From: Candidatus Accumulibacter meliphilus
GTDB lineage: Bacteria; Pseudomonadota; Gammaproteobacteria; Burkholderiales; Rhodocyclaceae
Direction of reading: 5' to 3'
DNA: 38,440 bases
NCBI GenBank assembly: GCA_003332265.1
Contig: QPGA01000027.1
Location: forward strand, 3,551 to 41,990
Below are positions 10,887 through 18,255 of this stretch, piece after piece; position 1 is the stretch's first letter, and each line of letters opens with the position of its first letter. Made by a program: the position numbers and the translations under genes. A model generated the notes under the pieces. That model ran no database searches, was not told the origin of the DNA, and worked only from the letters and a program-made list of their open reading frames with translations.

Positions 10887-11141
10887 ATGGAAACCCCAGC
10901 AACAAGAATCAGCCACCTCAAGGCGCTTGTCCTGAACGCCGACGGCCACGCCTTCGATACCCGAACGGGAAGAAGCTACCGCCTCAATCCGCCCGCCCAG
11001 GTCGCTTTGCTGATGATGCAGGACGGCAAATCGCGGCCGGCGATCATCGCCGCACTGGTCGCTCTTTGCGAGCAGCCGAGCGCCGTCGTCGAAACCGGTG
11101 TCGATGGCTTTTTCAAGCAGATGGCGAGCTACGTATCATGA
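10887..11141 (+). CDS. PqqD-like peptide-binding (RRE) protein
   Basis: An 84-residue protein with the PqqD pattern: a strand pair around LNADGHAFDTRTGRSYRLNPPAQVALLMM, then GKSRPAIIAALVAL, and a closing helix VVETGVDGFFKQMASYV. PqqD-type domains are RiPP recognition elements that bind leader peptides and present them to modifying enzymes. The start is the ATG at 10887, preceded by GAGGAG with a 6-nt spacer; earlier in-frame codons are not needed. Its stop overlaps the next start as ATGA, so the ATP-grasp protein is translationally coupled. No pqqA, pqqC or pqqE is nearby, so PQQ synthesis is unlikely. Its natural partner here may be the leader-like N-terminus of the decarboxylase two genes on (inference). 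Confidence 0.8.
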   Translation: METPATRISHLKALVLNADGHAFDTRTGRSYRLNPPAQVALLMMQDGKSRPAIIAALVALCEQPSAVVETGVDGFFKQMASYVS

Positions 11142-12250
11142 GCCGCGCCGCCGAACAGCAACACTGGCTGGGCTGGAACGTGGCCATCACCGGCATCAAC
11201 GCCCGTCCCGACAGCCCCGGCCCGGGCTGTGCAGTCGCCCGCTGCCTGCGCCACACGACCGGCTTTCGCGGACGCATCGTCGGCCTCGCCTACGAGACGC
11301 TCGATGCCGGGCTCTACCTGCGCGAAAGCTGCGACAGCGGTCATCTGTTGCCCTACCCGGCGACCGGCTCGACGGCCTTGCTCGAACGACTCGACGAAGT
11401 GCTGTGCCGGGATCGCATAGACGCCCTGCTGCCCTGCCTCGACGCCGAACTTCCCAACTTCATGGCCATCGCAGAGCCGCTCAAGCAGCGCGGCATCCGC
11501 CTCCTGCTGCCACAGCGGGCGCAACTTCGCCGCCGCGACAAGGACCGCCTACCCGCTCTTTGTGCCGACGCCGGTGTCGCCACGCCGGCTGTTCGTCGCC
11601 TCACCGACGAGGGCTTTTTCGACCATTGCGGGGCCGAGGGATGGCCTTTTCCGCTGCTGATCAAGAGCGTTTTCTACGACGCCTGGATCGTTCATTCGGC
11701 GCCCGAAGCCCGCCAGCGCTACCGACAGGTGGTCGCCACCTGGGGCTACCCGGTGCTGATCCAGAAGTATGTGCACGGCGACGAGGTCAATCTCACGGCC
11801 CTGGGCGACGGCAGCGGCGCAATGATCGGCGAAGTGATGATCCGCAAACAGGCGGTCACCGACAAAGGCAAGGCCTGGGCCGGCGTCGCCATCGACGACC
11901 CGGAACTGCAGGAGGCCGGGCGTCGCTTGTTCCACAGCCTCAAGTGGCGCGGTCCGCTCGAACTCGAAATGCTCCGCGACGCCGCCGGCACTCTGCAGCT
12001 GATCGAAATCAATCCGCGCTTTCCGGCCTGGATCTATCTCAGCCACGGCGTCGGCCGCAACCTGCCGGCTGCTCTGCTGGCCATGATGAATGGCGCGCTG
12101 CCCGAACAGCTCGATCTGGCGCCGCCACGCCCGGGCACCAGCTTCATCCGTCACGCCCAGGAAACGATCGTCAGCCTCGATGAAATCGCCACCCTCGCGG
12201 CAAGCGGCAGCACCCTGCGTGCCTGCGCCCCCGCCAGCCTCGCCGCCTGA
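11138..12250 (+). CDS. ATP-grasp ligase (carbamoyl-phosphate-synthase-like)
   Basis: A 370-residue ATP-grasp enzyme, the superfamily that activates carboxylates as acyl phosphates and joins them to an amine or thiol. The N-terminal pre-ATP-grasp part (WNVAITGINARPDSPG to LLPCLDAELPNF) resembles PylC/CarB-like ligases. ATP-binding elements are FPLLIKS and PVLIQKYVHGDEVNL, and the Mg-binding end is GPLELEMLRD then LIEINPRFPAW. The start is the ATG at 11138 overlapping the PqqD-like stop; the frame is open further upstream, but that part has no family match. The gene ends 19 nt before the decarboxylase. The substrate is unknown; candidates are an amino acid joined to another small molecule or to a leader-bearing protein. 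Confidence 0.85.
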   Translation: MSRAAEQQHWLGWNVAITGINARPDSPGPGCAVARCLRHTTGFRGRIVGLAYETLDAGLYLRESCDSGHLLPYPATGSTALLERLDEVLCRDRIDALLPCLDAELPNFMAIAEPLKQRGIRLLLPQRAQLRRRDKDRLPALCADAGVATPAVRRLTDEGFFDHCGAEGWPFPLLIKSVFYDAWIVHSAPEARQRYRQVVATWGYPVLIQKYVHGDEVNLTALGDGSGAMIGEVMIRKQAVTDKGKAWAGVAIDDPELQEAGRRLFHSLKWRGPLELEMLRDAAGTLQLIEINPRFPAWIYLSHGVGRNLPAALLAMMNGALPEQLDLAPPRPGTSFIRHAQETIVSLDEIATLAASGSTLRACAPASLAA

Positions 12251-12269
12251 AGCACACAAGGAGAAAAGA

Positions 12270-13682
12270 ATGCACAAGATGACCTGGGAAACGCCGCGCA
12301 TCGCGCCCGTGGAACTGCAATCGCTGAACAGCTTCGGGCGCCGCCGCAGCCGTGCCGACAGCCAGTCGGAAATCGATGGCGTGCCCCTGGCGACGCTGGT
12401 CGAGCGCTACGGCTCGCCGCTCTATGTCACTTCCGAGCAACGCCTGCGCGCCAATATCCGGCGCATCCGCCAGGCTTTTACCGCGCGTTACGCGCAGGTG
12501 ATTCACGGCTGGTCGTACAAGACCAACTACAACGGCGCGGTCTGTTCCATCCTCCACCAGGAAGGCTCCTGGGCCGAAGTGGTGTCGCGCTTCGAGTACG
12601 AGAAGGCGCGCGCGCTTGGTGTGCCGGGAGAGCACATCGTCTTCAATGGCCCGAACAAGCAGCGCCCGATTCTCGAACGAGCGATTGCCGAAGGCGCGCT
12701 GATCCACGTCGACCATGCTGACGAACTGGCGCTGATCGAAAGCATCGGCGAAGAACGCCGCGAGTGCGTTCCGGTGACGCTGCGCCTCAATTTCGAAACC
12801 GGTTACAGCGAACCCTGGAGCCGCTTCGGCTTCAATCTTGAAAGCGGCGCGGCCCGCGCGGCGATCATCAAGGTCAAGACCAGCGCCCATTTGCGCATGA
12901 ACGGCCTGCATTGCCACATCGGCACCTTCATCCTCGATCCGCGCGCCTACGCCGCGGCGGTAACGACGCTATGCACGCTGGCGCAGGAGATCGAAGCCGA
13001 CGGCACGCGCCTGAGCTACCTCGATATTGGCGGCGGACTGCCGTCCTGCAACGCCCTGCAAGGCATCTACCTGCCGCCCGAGCAGGCCACGCCGGCTATC
13101 GAGGAATATGCCGAAGCCATCTGCAGTGCTTTCCTGGCAGGAACGGCTTACCGACTCGAGCGCGGCGAACAGCGCCCGACACTGATTTTCGAAAGCGGCC
13201 GCGCGGTCATCGACGACGCGCAGAGCCTGATCACCTCGGTGGTCGGTCGCAAGGAAACCGCCGACGGCCGCCCGGCCGCCATTCTCGACGCCGGCCTGAA
13301 TACCCTCTTTACGGCGCTGTGGTACGACCACCCGGTCAAGCTCGCTTCGCCAGCGCGCGGCCAGCCGCGCGATACCGTGCTCTACGGGCCGCTGTGCATG
13401 AACATCGACGTCGTGCGGCATTCAGTGCAACTGCCGCCGCTGGCGGTTGGCGACCTGCTGCTGATTGCACCGGTGGGCGCCTACAACACCACCCAGTCGA
13501 TGCAGTTCATTGAATACCGCCCGGCCGTGGTCCTGATCCACGGCGACCGTGAAGTGAGCCTGATCCGTGCGGCGGAAGATCTCGAGATCGTCTGCGCCCC
13601 GGAACGACTACCGGCGCACCTGGCGCAAGCCGTAGCGGCAAGCGGCGCCCGCGTCGTTCCGCTGCGCATGGCGGGAGGCTGA
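12270..13682 (+). CDS. Fold-type III PLP-dependent decarboxylase with RiPP-leader-like N-terminus
   Basis: A 470-residue member of the diaminopimelate/ornithine decarboxylase family. The PLP lysine is K84 (WSYKTNYN), followed by HCHIG (H216), the phosphate-binding LDIGGGLPS (about 251-259) and FESGR (R311). The second-subunit motif is C376-MNI-D380, where the DapDC family usually has CESxD, and Y405 sits in GAYNTT. The catalytic Cys and Asp are kept, the Glu is Met. The enzyme domain begins at about residue 35 (IDGVPLATLVERYGSPLYV). Before it is MTWETPRIAPVELQSL, which looks like leaders of lasso-type RiPPs. The start is ATG 12270 after AAGGAG. The substrate is probably a basic or diamino acid, not settled; an active decarboxylase is likely. 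Confidence 0.85.
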   Translation: MHKMTWETPRIAPVELQSLNSFGRRRSRADSQSEIDGVPLATLVERYGSPLYVTSEQRLRANIRRIRQAFTARYAQVIHGWSYKTNYNGAVCSILHQEGSWAEVVSRFEYEKARALGVPGEHIVFNGPNKQRPILERAIAEGALIHVDHADELALIESIGEERRECVPVTLRLNFETGYSEPWSRFGFNLESGAARAAIIKVKTSAHLRMNGLHCHIGTFILDPRAYAAAVTTLCTLAQEIEADGTRLSYLDIGGGLPSCNALQGIYLPPEQATPAIEEYAEAICSAFLAGTAYRLERGEQRPTLIFESGRAVIDDAQSLITSVVGRKETADGRPAAILDAGLNTLFTALWYDHPVKLASPARGQPRDTVLYGPLCMNIDVVRHSVQLPPLAVGDLLLIAPVGAYNTTQSMQFIEYRPAVVLIHGDREVSLIRAAEDLEIVCAPERLPAHLAQAVAASGARVVPLRMAGG

Positions 13683-13683
13683 G

Positions 13684-15855
13684 ATGCGCGCCCTGAGCGA
13701 TGCCCTGCGCAGCTTGCTGGACGCCTATGGCGCGCTGTTCCTGGCGCGCCAGCGTCTGGTCGGCGCACTGGTCCTGGCGGCAACCCTGTGCGACCTGGCA
13801 ACCGGCCTCTGCGGCCTCACCGCCGGCGTTGCCGCGCTGCTCACGCGCCGCCTGCTGCGTTTGCCGGCCCTGCCTGGCGAGGCCGAGATCCTCAACGCCA
13901 TCTACGCCGGCCTCGCCCTCGGCGCCTTCTACGCCAGCGAGCCGCGCCTGTTTGCTCTCGCCGCTTTCGGCGGACTGCTCGGCGTGCCACTGGCCAGCGC
14001 GCTGCGCCAGATGCTCGCCGGCCCCTTCGGCGCCCGCGGCCTGCCGCTACTCGGTGCGCCTTTTCTGTGCACCGCCTGGACCCTGCTGGCGGTCGCCAAG
14101 GGCATCGCCCTGCCCTTGCGCACCGTTTGGCCGGCGTGGCCGCTGCTCCCCGACTGGGTCCCAGGCGAAGCGGCCGCGACCGCCTTCTCGGCACTATCCA
14201 GTATCGGCGCCCTGTTTTTTGTTGCCAATCCACTGGCCGGCATCCTGGTCATGGCCGCGCTCCTCGTCGCCTCACGCATCCTGGCCCTGCTCGCCATCGC
14301 TGGCGGCCTTCTGGCGAATCTGCTGCTCGCCCAGTTCAGCACGACGCCGGTGCCGGGTCTGGCGCTACTGGTCACCTACAATGGCGCCCTGGTCGCCCTC
14401 TTTGTCGGTGGCCTGCTCGCCGTGCCGACGCGGCGGACGCTACTGCTTGCCGCCGGCGCCGTACTGGTCGCCAGCGCGCTCTCGGCCGGCATGTTGGCGC
14501 TCTCGGCAGGTGTCGGCGTGCCGCCTTTATCGGCGCCGTTCGTGCTTACCGTGTGGCTGGCCAGCGCGGCACTGCGTGCCGAAAGCAGCGCCAGCTGGGC
14601 GCGCTTCTGGCTGGCGCTGCCGGCCTGCCCCGAGGAGAGCCTGGTCAACGCGCGCCTGGCCAGCGCCCGCGGACTGGCCAGCGGCAGCACCGCACTGCTG
14701 CCGCCCTTCGCCGGCCGGATGAGTATCTCGCAGGCAGTCGACGGCGCCCATACGCATCAGGGCGCCTGGCGCTATGCACTCGACTTCGTGGTGCTGGTCG
14801 ACGCTCAGAGCTATTGCCGTGCGGGTTCCCGGCTGAGCGATTTCCATGCCTTCAACCTGCCGGTGCTGTCCCCGGTCCGCGGCCACGTGGCAGCCATTTG
14901 CAACGACATCGCCGATAACCCGCCTGGCGAGATGAATCTGGTCGAAAACTGGGGCAATCACGTCCTCATCGACATCGGTGGCGGACTCTACGTGCTGCTG
15001 GCGCATCTGCGCCGGGGCAGCATCAAGCTTTCCCCGGGAGATAACGTGACACCCGGTGCGCTGCTCGGTCGCTGCGGAAATTCCGGCCGCTCGCCACAGC
15101 CGCACCTGCACATGCACGTCCAGCGGGGCGCGCGGTTGGGCTCGCCAACCGTCCCCTTTCATCTCGCGCACTGCCTGATCAACGGCCGGGAATATGCGCT
15201 TGACGGCCAAGCTCGCGAAGGCCAGACGGTCGAGGCGCTGACCGGCAATGACGCTCTGTCAACTGCCTTCGCGCCCCGACCTGGGCGCGAATGGTTGTTC
15301 AAATCCGGCGCCAGGGAGTGGCGACTGGCCGCCGAAACCGGCCTGCTCGGTGACACCCGCCTGGTCTCCTCCGCCGGTGGCAGCGTACTGGCCAGCAGCG
15401 CCCGCAGCCTGCTGGCGCTGCATCAACGACGCGGCTCGCCGGATATCCTGCTGGATGCCTTCGTCCTGGCGTTCGGAATGACGCCTTTTGCCGCACAAGC
15501 GCTGCGCTGGCGCGATGCGGCCGACGCTTCGCTGTTGCCGCTACCGCTCTCGCTGCGCCTTGCGCGGCGCTTGCGCCACCCCTTTGGTGCCAATCTCGAC
15601 AGCCACTGCGAACGTCGCTGGGATGCCACTCGCCAACTCTGGCGTCAGCATTCACGGCACCGGCTGAGGACCGCCAGCGGTGAAATCGAAGCCGAGAGCT
15701 TTGGCTGGATCTCCGCAAGCCGCGGTCCGGTGGCCTTCTCGCTGGTGGTCGCCGGGCACACGCTTGCCAAAGCAGTGCTTGTCGGCTACGGCAATCGTGG
15801 CGATCATGGTGTCCCGGCCTGGTCGGCCGCCCTTCTGCAGACATCCACCTCATGA
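13684..15855 (+). CDS. Urea-transporter-like membrane domain fused to an M23 peptidase
   Basis: A 723-residue fusion. Residues about 15-300 are very hydrophobic, with about ten membrane segments in two similar halves. Each half has a urea-transporter-like core: GEAEILNAIYAGLALG with LPLLGAPFLCTAW, then ANPLAGILVMAALL, TYNGALVAL and PPLSAPFVLTVWL. Residues about 340-490 are an M23 metallopeptidase domain with zinc ligands H358 (AHTHQG), D367 (YALDF) and H476 of the HLH in PHLHMH. Residues 490-723 are a soluble region I do not recognise. M23 enzymes usually cut peptidoglycan cross-bridges. It starts one nt after the decarboxylase stop and overlaps the kinase start (ATGA). The transport substrate may be urea or another small amide or amine. 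Confidence 0.82.
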   Translation: MRALSDALRSLLDAYGALFLARQRLVGALVLAATLCDLATGLCGLTAGVAALLTRRLLRLPALPGEAEILNAIYAGLALGAFYASEPRLFALAAFGGLLGVPLASALRQMLAGPFGARGLPLLGAPFLCTAWTLLAVAKGIALPLRTVWPAWPLLPDWVPGEAAATAFSALSSIGALFFVANPLAGILVMAALLVASRILALLAIAGGLLANLLLAQFSTTPVPGLALLVTYNGALVALFVGGLLAVPTRRTLLLAAGAVLVASALSAGMLALSAGVGVPPLSAPFVLTVWLASAALRAESSASWARFWLALPACPEESLVNARLASARGLASGSTALLPPFAGRMSISQAVDGAHTHQGAWRYALDFVVLVDAQSYCRAGSRLSDFHAFNLPVLSPVRGHVAAICNDIADNPPGEMNLVENWGNHVLIDIGGGLYVLLAHLRRGSIKLSPGDNVTPGALLGRCGNSGRSPQPHLHMHVQRGARLGSPTVPFHLAHCLINGREYALDGQAREGQTVEALTGNDALSTAFAPRPGREWLFKSGAREWRLAAETGLLGDTRLVSSAGGSVLASSARSLLALHQRRGSPDILLDAFVLAFGMTPFAAQALRWRDAADASLLPLPLSLRLARRLRHPFGANLDSHCERRWDATRQLWRQHSRHRLRTASGEIEAESFGWISASRGPVAFSLVVAGHTLAKAVLVGYGNRGDHGVPAWSAALLQTSTS

Positions 15856-17438
15856 TCCGCCTGACCATACAACGCAAGGTTTTCCTGGCCACCTTTGCCC
15901 TGGCGACGGCCATGGCCCTGCTGCTGACCCTGCTCATGCGCTGGAATCTCGGCGACGGTTTCGCGCGTTACACGAGCGCCGCCGAGCTGGCACGCCTCGA
16001 CGGCACGATCAGCAACATCGAAGCCGAATACGCCCGGCACGGCAACTGGGATTTCCTGCGCGCGGCGCCGGAGCAGGTCTGGCTGCGCTTGTCGCGCCCG
16101 CAGCGCGAGAGCAGCCCCGATCGTCAAGGGCCCGAGGGCCGAGCGGGCTCTCCAGCGGACTTTCCACCGGAGCGGCAGCCGCCGCCGTTCGGGCCGGGGC
16201 AGGAGCAAGATGCGGGACCCGAAGCCCGCGGCGAAGGACCGCCACGGCCAGCAACTGCAGGCCCGCCGCCGGACAGCGGAAACCTCGGCACGGGGCCGCG
16301 GCAGGGTCGGCCCAACGCCCGCCCGCCCTTCGACGTTCTGCGCGTTGGCCCGCGCCTGGCGCTCGTCGATGCCGAGGACAAGTGGCTGGCGGGAAGCGCC
16401 GCGGCAGGCGGCGTCGGCGCCACCCGGCCGATCGTCTATCAGGGCCGCGTCGTCGGTCAGCTGAGCTTGCAGGCGGCGCCGTCCTCCGGAGACGAACTCG
16501 ACGCCGCTTTCCTGGCCAGTCAGACCGAGAACATGCTCTTTTCCGGCCTGGCGGCGCTGGGCTTCTCGCTGCTCGCGGCCTGGCTGCTGGCGCGCCATCT
16601 GCTGGCGCCGATCGGCGATCTGGCACGCGCTGCGCGCCAGATTGCCGGCGGCGCACTTGATACCCGCATCCAGGTGCGCAGCGAAGATGAACTGGGCCAG
16701 CTGGCAGCCGATTTCAATGACATGGCCGAGCGCCTCGGCCGCGTCGAAGAATCGCGCCGGGCCTGGATCTCGGAAAGTTCGCACGAGCTGCGCACGCCTC
16801 TGGCCGTCCTGCGCGCCGAAATCGAGGCCATGCAGGACGGCGTGCGCACGCCCAACGCGGCAACGCTGGCCCGTCTGCACAAGCAGGTGCAGCAGCTGAC
16901 GAAGCTGGTCGACGACCTGCGCCTGACCCTCGATCGCGAACCCGCCGAGGGGGCCATGGAACGTGAGTTGGTGGCCTGGGTAGCCCCGGTGGCAATCCTC
17001 GAAGAGGCCATCGAGACTTTTCGTGAGCGTTACGACGCGGCCGGTATCCGACTCGACAGCACGCAGCTGGTCGATGCCGGCTGGCAGCTACGCGGCGACG
17101 CCGGGCGCCTGCTGCAGGTTTTCGGCAACCTGCTCGAGAACAGCTTGCGCTATACCCATGCCGGCGGTCAGCTGAGAATTGGTGCGCGCGCCAGCAAGCA
17201 ACAACTGCTTCTCGAATTTGACGACAGTGAACCGGCACCGCCGGCGGCCGCCCTGCCGCGCCTGTTCGAGCGCTTCTTCCGCGCCGAACCCTCACGCAGC
17301 CGGGCTTTCGGCGGCTCGGGCCTGGGCCTGGCGATCTGCCGAACCCTGGTCGAAGCGCACGGCGGCCAGATCAGCGCCACCCCATCGGCGCTCGGCGGCC
17401 TGAAAATCTGCATCGAACTCCCCCTGGAAAAACCATGA
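15852..17438 (+). CDS. Sensor histidine kinase (BaeS-like) with Pro-rich periplasmic insert
   Basis: A 528-residue membrane kinase. The first membrane segment is at about residues 10-29 and the second at about 230-250. HAMP follows (LLAPIGDLARAARQIAGG), then the HisKA motif SESSHELRTPLAVLRAE with H311, the N box NLLENSLRYTHAGG, and the FGGSGLGLAIC G box. The periplasmic part contains, at residues about 82-160, a Pro/Gly/Arg/Glu-rich low-complexity insert before a short ordered sensor segment (DVLRVGPRLALVDAEDKWL). The start overlaps the upstream fusion gene, and its end overlaps the regulator gene (ATGA at both), so it belongs to the cassette. The signal sensed is unknown; an envelope or wall-derived cue fits the neighbours. 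Confidence 0.93.
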   Translation: MIRLTIQRKVFLATFALATAMALLLTLLMRWNLGDGFARYTSAAELARLDGTISNIEAEYARHGNWDFLRAAPEQVWLRLSRPQRESSPDRQGPEGRAGSPADFPPERQPPPFGPGQEQDAGPEARGEGPPRPATAGPPPDSGNLGTGPRQGRPNARPPFDVLRVGPRLALVDAEDKWLAGSAAAGGVGATRPIVYQGRVVGQLSLQAAPSSGDELDAAFLASQTENMLFSGLAALGFSLLAAWLLARHLLAPIGDLARAARQIAGGALDTRIQVRSEDELGQLAADFNDMAERLGRVEESRRAWISESSHELRTPLAVLRAEIEAMQDGVRTPNAATLARLHKQVQQLTKLVDDLRLTLDREPAEGAMERELVAWVAPVAILEEAIETFRERYDAAGIRLDSTQLVDAGWQLRGDAGRLLQVFGNLLENSLRYTHAGGQLRIGARASKQQLLLEFDDSEPAPPAAALPRLFERFFRAEPSRSRAFGGSGLGLAICRTLVEAHGGQISATPSALGGLKICIELPLEKP

Positions 17439-18139
17439 GCAAACGCATCCTGATCGTCGAGGATGAAACCGACCTCGCCCAAATCCTCGCCGAATACCTT
17501 CAGCGCGACGGTTTCGTCGCCACCACCATCGCCGATGGCCTGCTGGCGATGGCCGAGCTGCGCCAGGCGCCGCCCGACCTGCTGCTCCTCGACCTGATGC
17601 TGCCCGGCATGGACGGCATTGCAATCCTGCGCGAACTGCGCAAGACCTCCGAGCTGCCGGTGATCATGGTCACCGCGCGCACGGAAGAAATCGACCGCCT
17701 GCTCGGGCTCGAACTCGGCGCCGACGACTACATCTGCAAACCCTACTCACCACGCGAAGTGGTCGCCCGCGTCAAGACCGTCCTGCGCCGCGCCCAGCCG
17801 GCAAGCGCTGCAAGCGCTGCAAGCGGCAGCGCAAGCGCAAGTGGATCGCTGCTCGAAATCGACGCCGACACCATGCAGGCACGCGTCGCCGGCAAGAACC
17901 TCGAACTGACCCCCAAGGAATTCAGGCTGCTGCAAACCCTGGCCGGCAAACCGGGACGCGTCTTCTCGCGCGCACAACTGCTCGACGCCCTCTATGCAGA
18001 CAACCTCGAAGTCTCCGAACGTGCCATCGATAGCCACCTGAAAAACCTGCGCAGGAAACTTGCCCCGGCTTTCCCCGACGAGGAGCCGATCCGATCGATC
18101 TACGGCGTCGGCTTCGCTTTCGAGTCCTTCGCGTCGTGA
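17435..18139 (+). CDS. OmpR-family response regulator, partner of the upstream kinase
   Basis: A 234-residue regulator. The receiver domain covers residues 4-115 with acidic pair E9/D10, phospho-acceptor D53 (LLLLDLMLPGMDG) and K102 (ICKPYSP). The C-terminal winged-helix DNA-binding domain covers about 140-232 (ELTPKEFRLLQTLAGKPGRVFSRAQLLDAL, ERAIDSHLKNLRRKL, IRSIYGVGFAFE). The linker is an Ala/Ser run encoded by short repeats at about 17801-17842. The closest named family is BaeR-like. It is the last gene of the six-gene unit and probably controls that unit, which its overlap with the kinase gene supports. A hairpin follows at 18210. Confidence 0.94.
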   Translation: MSKRILIVEDETDLAQILAEYLQRDGFVATTIADGLLAMAELRQAPPDLLLLDLMLPGMDGIAILRELRKTSELPVIMVTARTEEIDRLLGLELGADDYICKPYSPREVVARVKTVLRRAQPASAASAASGSASASGSLLEIDADTMQARVAGKNLELTPKEFRLLQTLAGKPGRVFSRAQLLDALYADNLEVSERAIDSHLKNLRRKLAPAFPDEEPIRSIYGVGFAFESFAS

Positions 18140-18204
18140 CAGCAGCCGCGCGCACGACTGCGGCAGCGCCAAGCCGGTAATCCGGGGCCATCCGCTGATC
18201 GGCC

Positions 18205-18240
18205 CATCGCCCCTCGTGGGAGAGGGGTCAGGGGGAAGCT
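18205..18240. repeat. Dispersed hairpin element between convergent two-component genes
   Basis: CCCCTC (18210-18215) pairs with GAGGGG (18222-18227). The segment through GGGTCAGGGGGAAG closely matches 9955-9980 near leuS, differing at a few bases. Lying between convergent genes, it may end transcription from both sides. There is no coding capacity. Confidence 0.6.
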
Positions 18241-18255
18241 GCGGCTGACGACACC

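Noticed and set aside
10700-11137. In-frame extension of the ATP-grasp protein upstream of its ATG
   Set aside because: The extension overlaps the whole PqqD-like gene in another frame, is Arg/Pro-rich noise, and the ATGA overlap at 11138 is a natural start.
10887-13682. PQQ biosynthesis operon
   Set aside because: Only a PqqD-like protein is present; there is no pqqA, B, C or E, and the neighbours are an ATP-grasp ligase and a decarboxylase.
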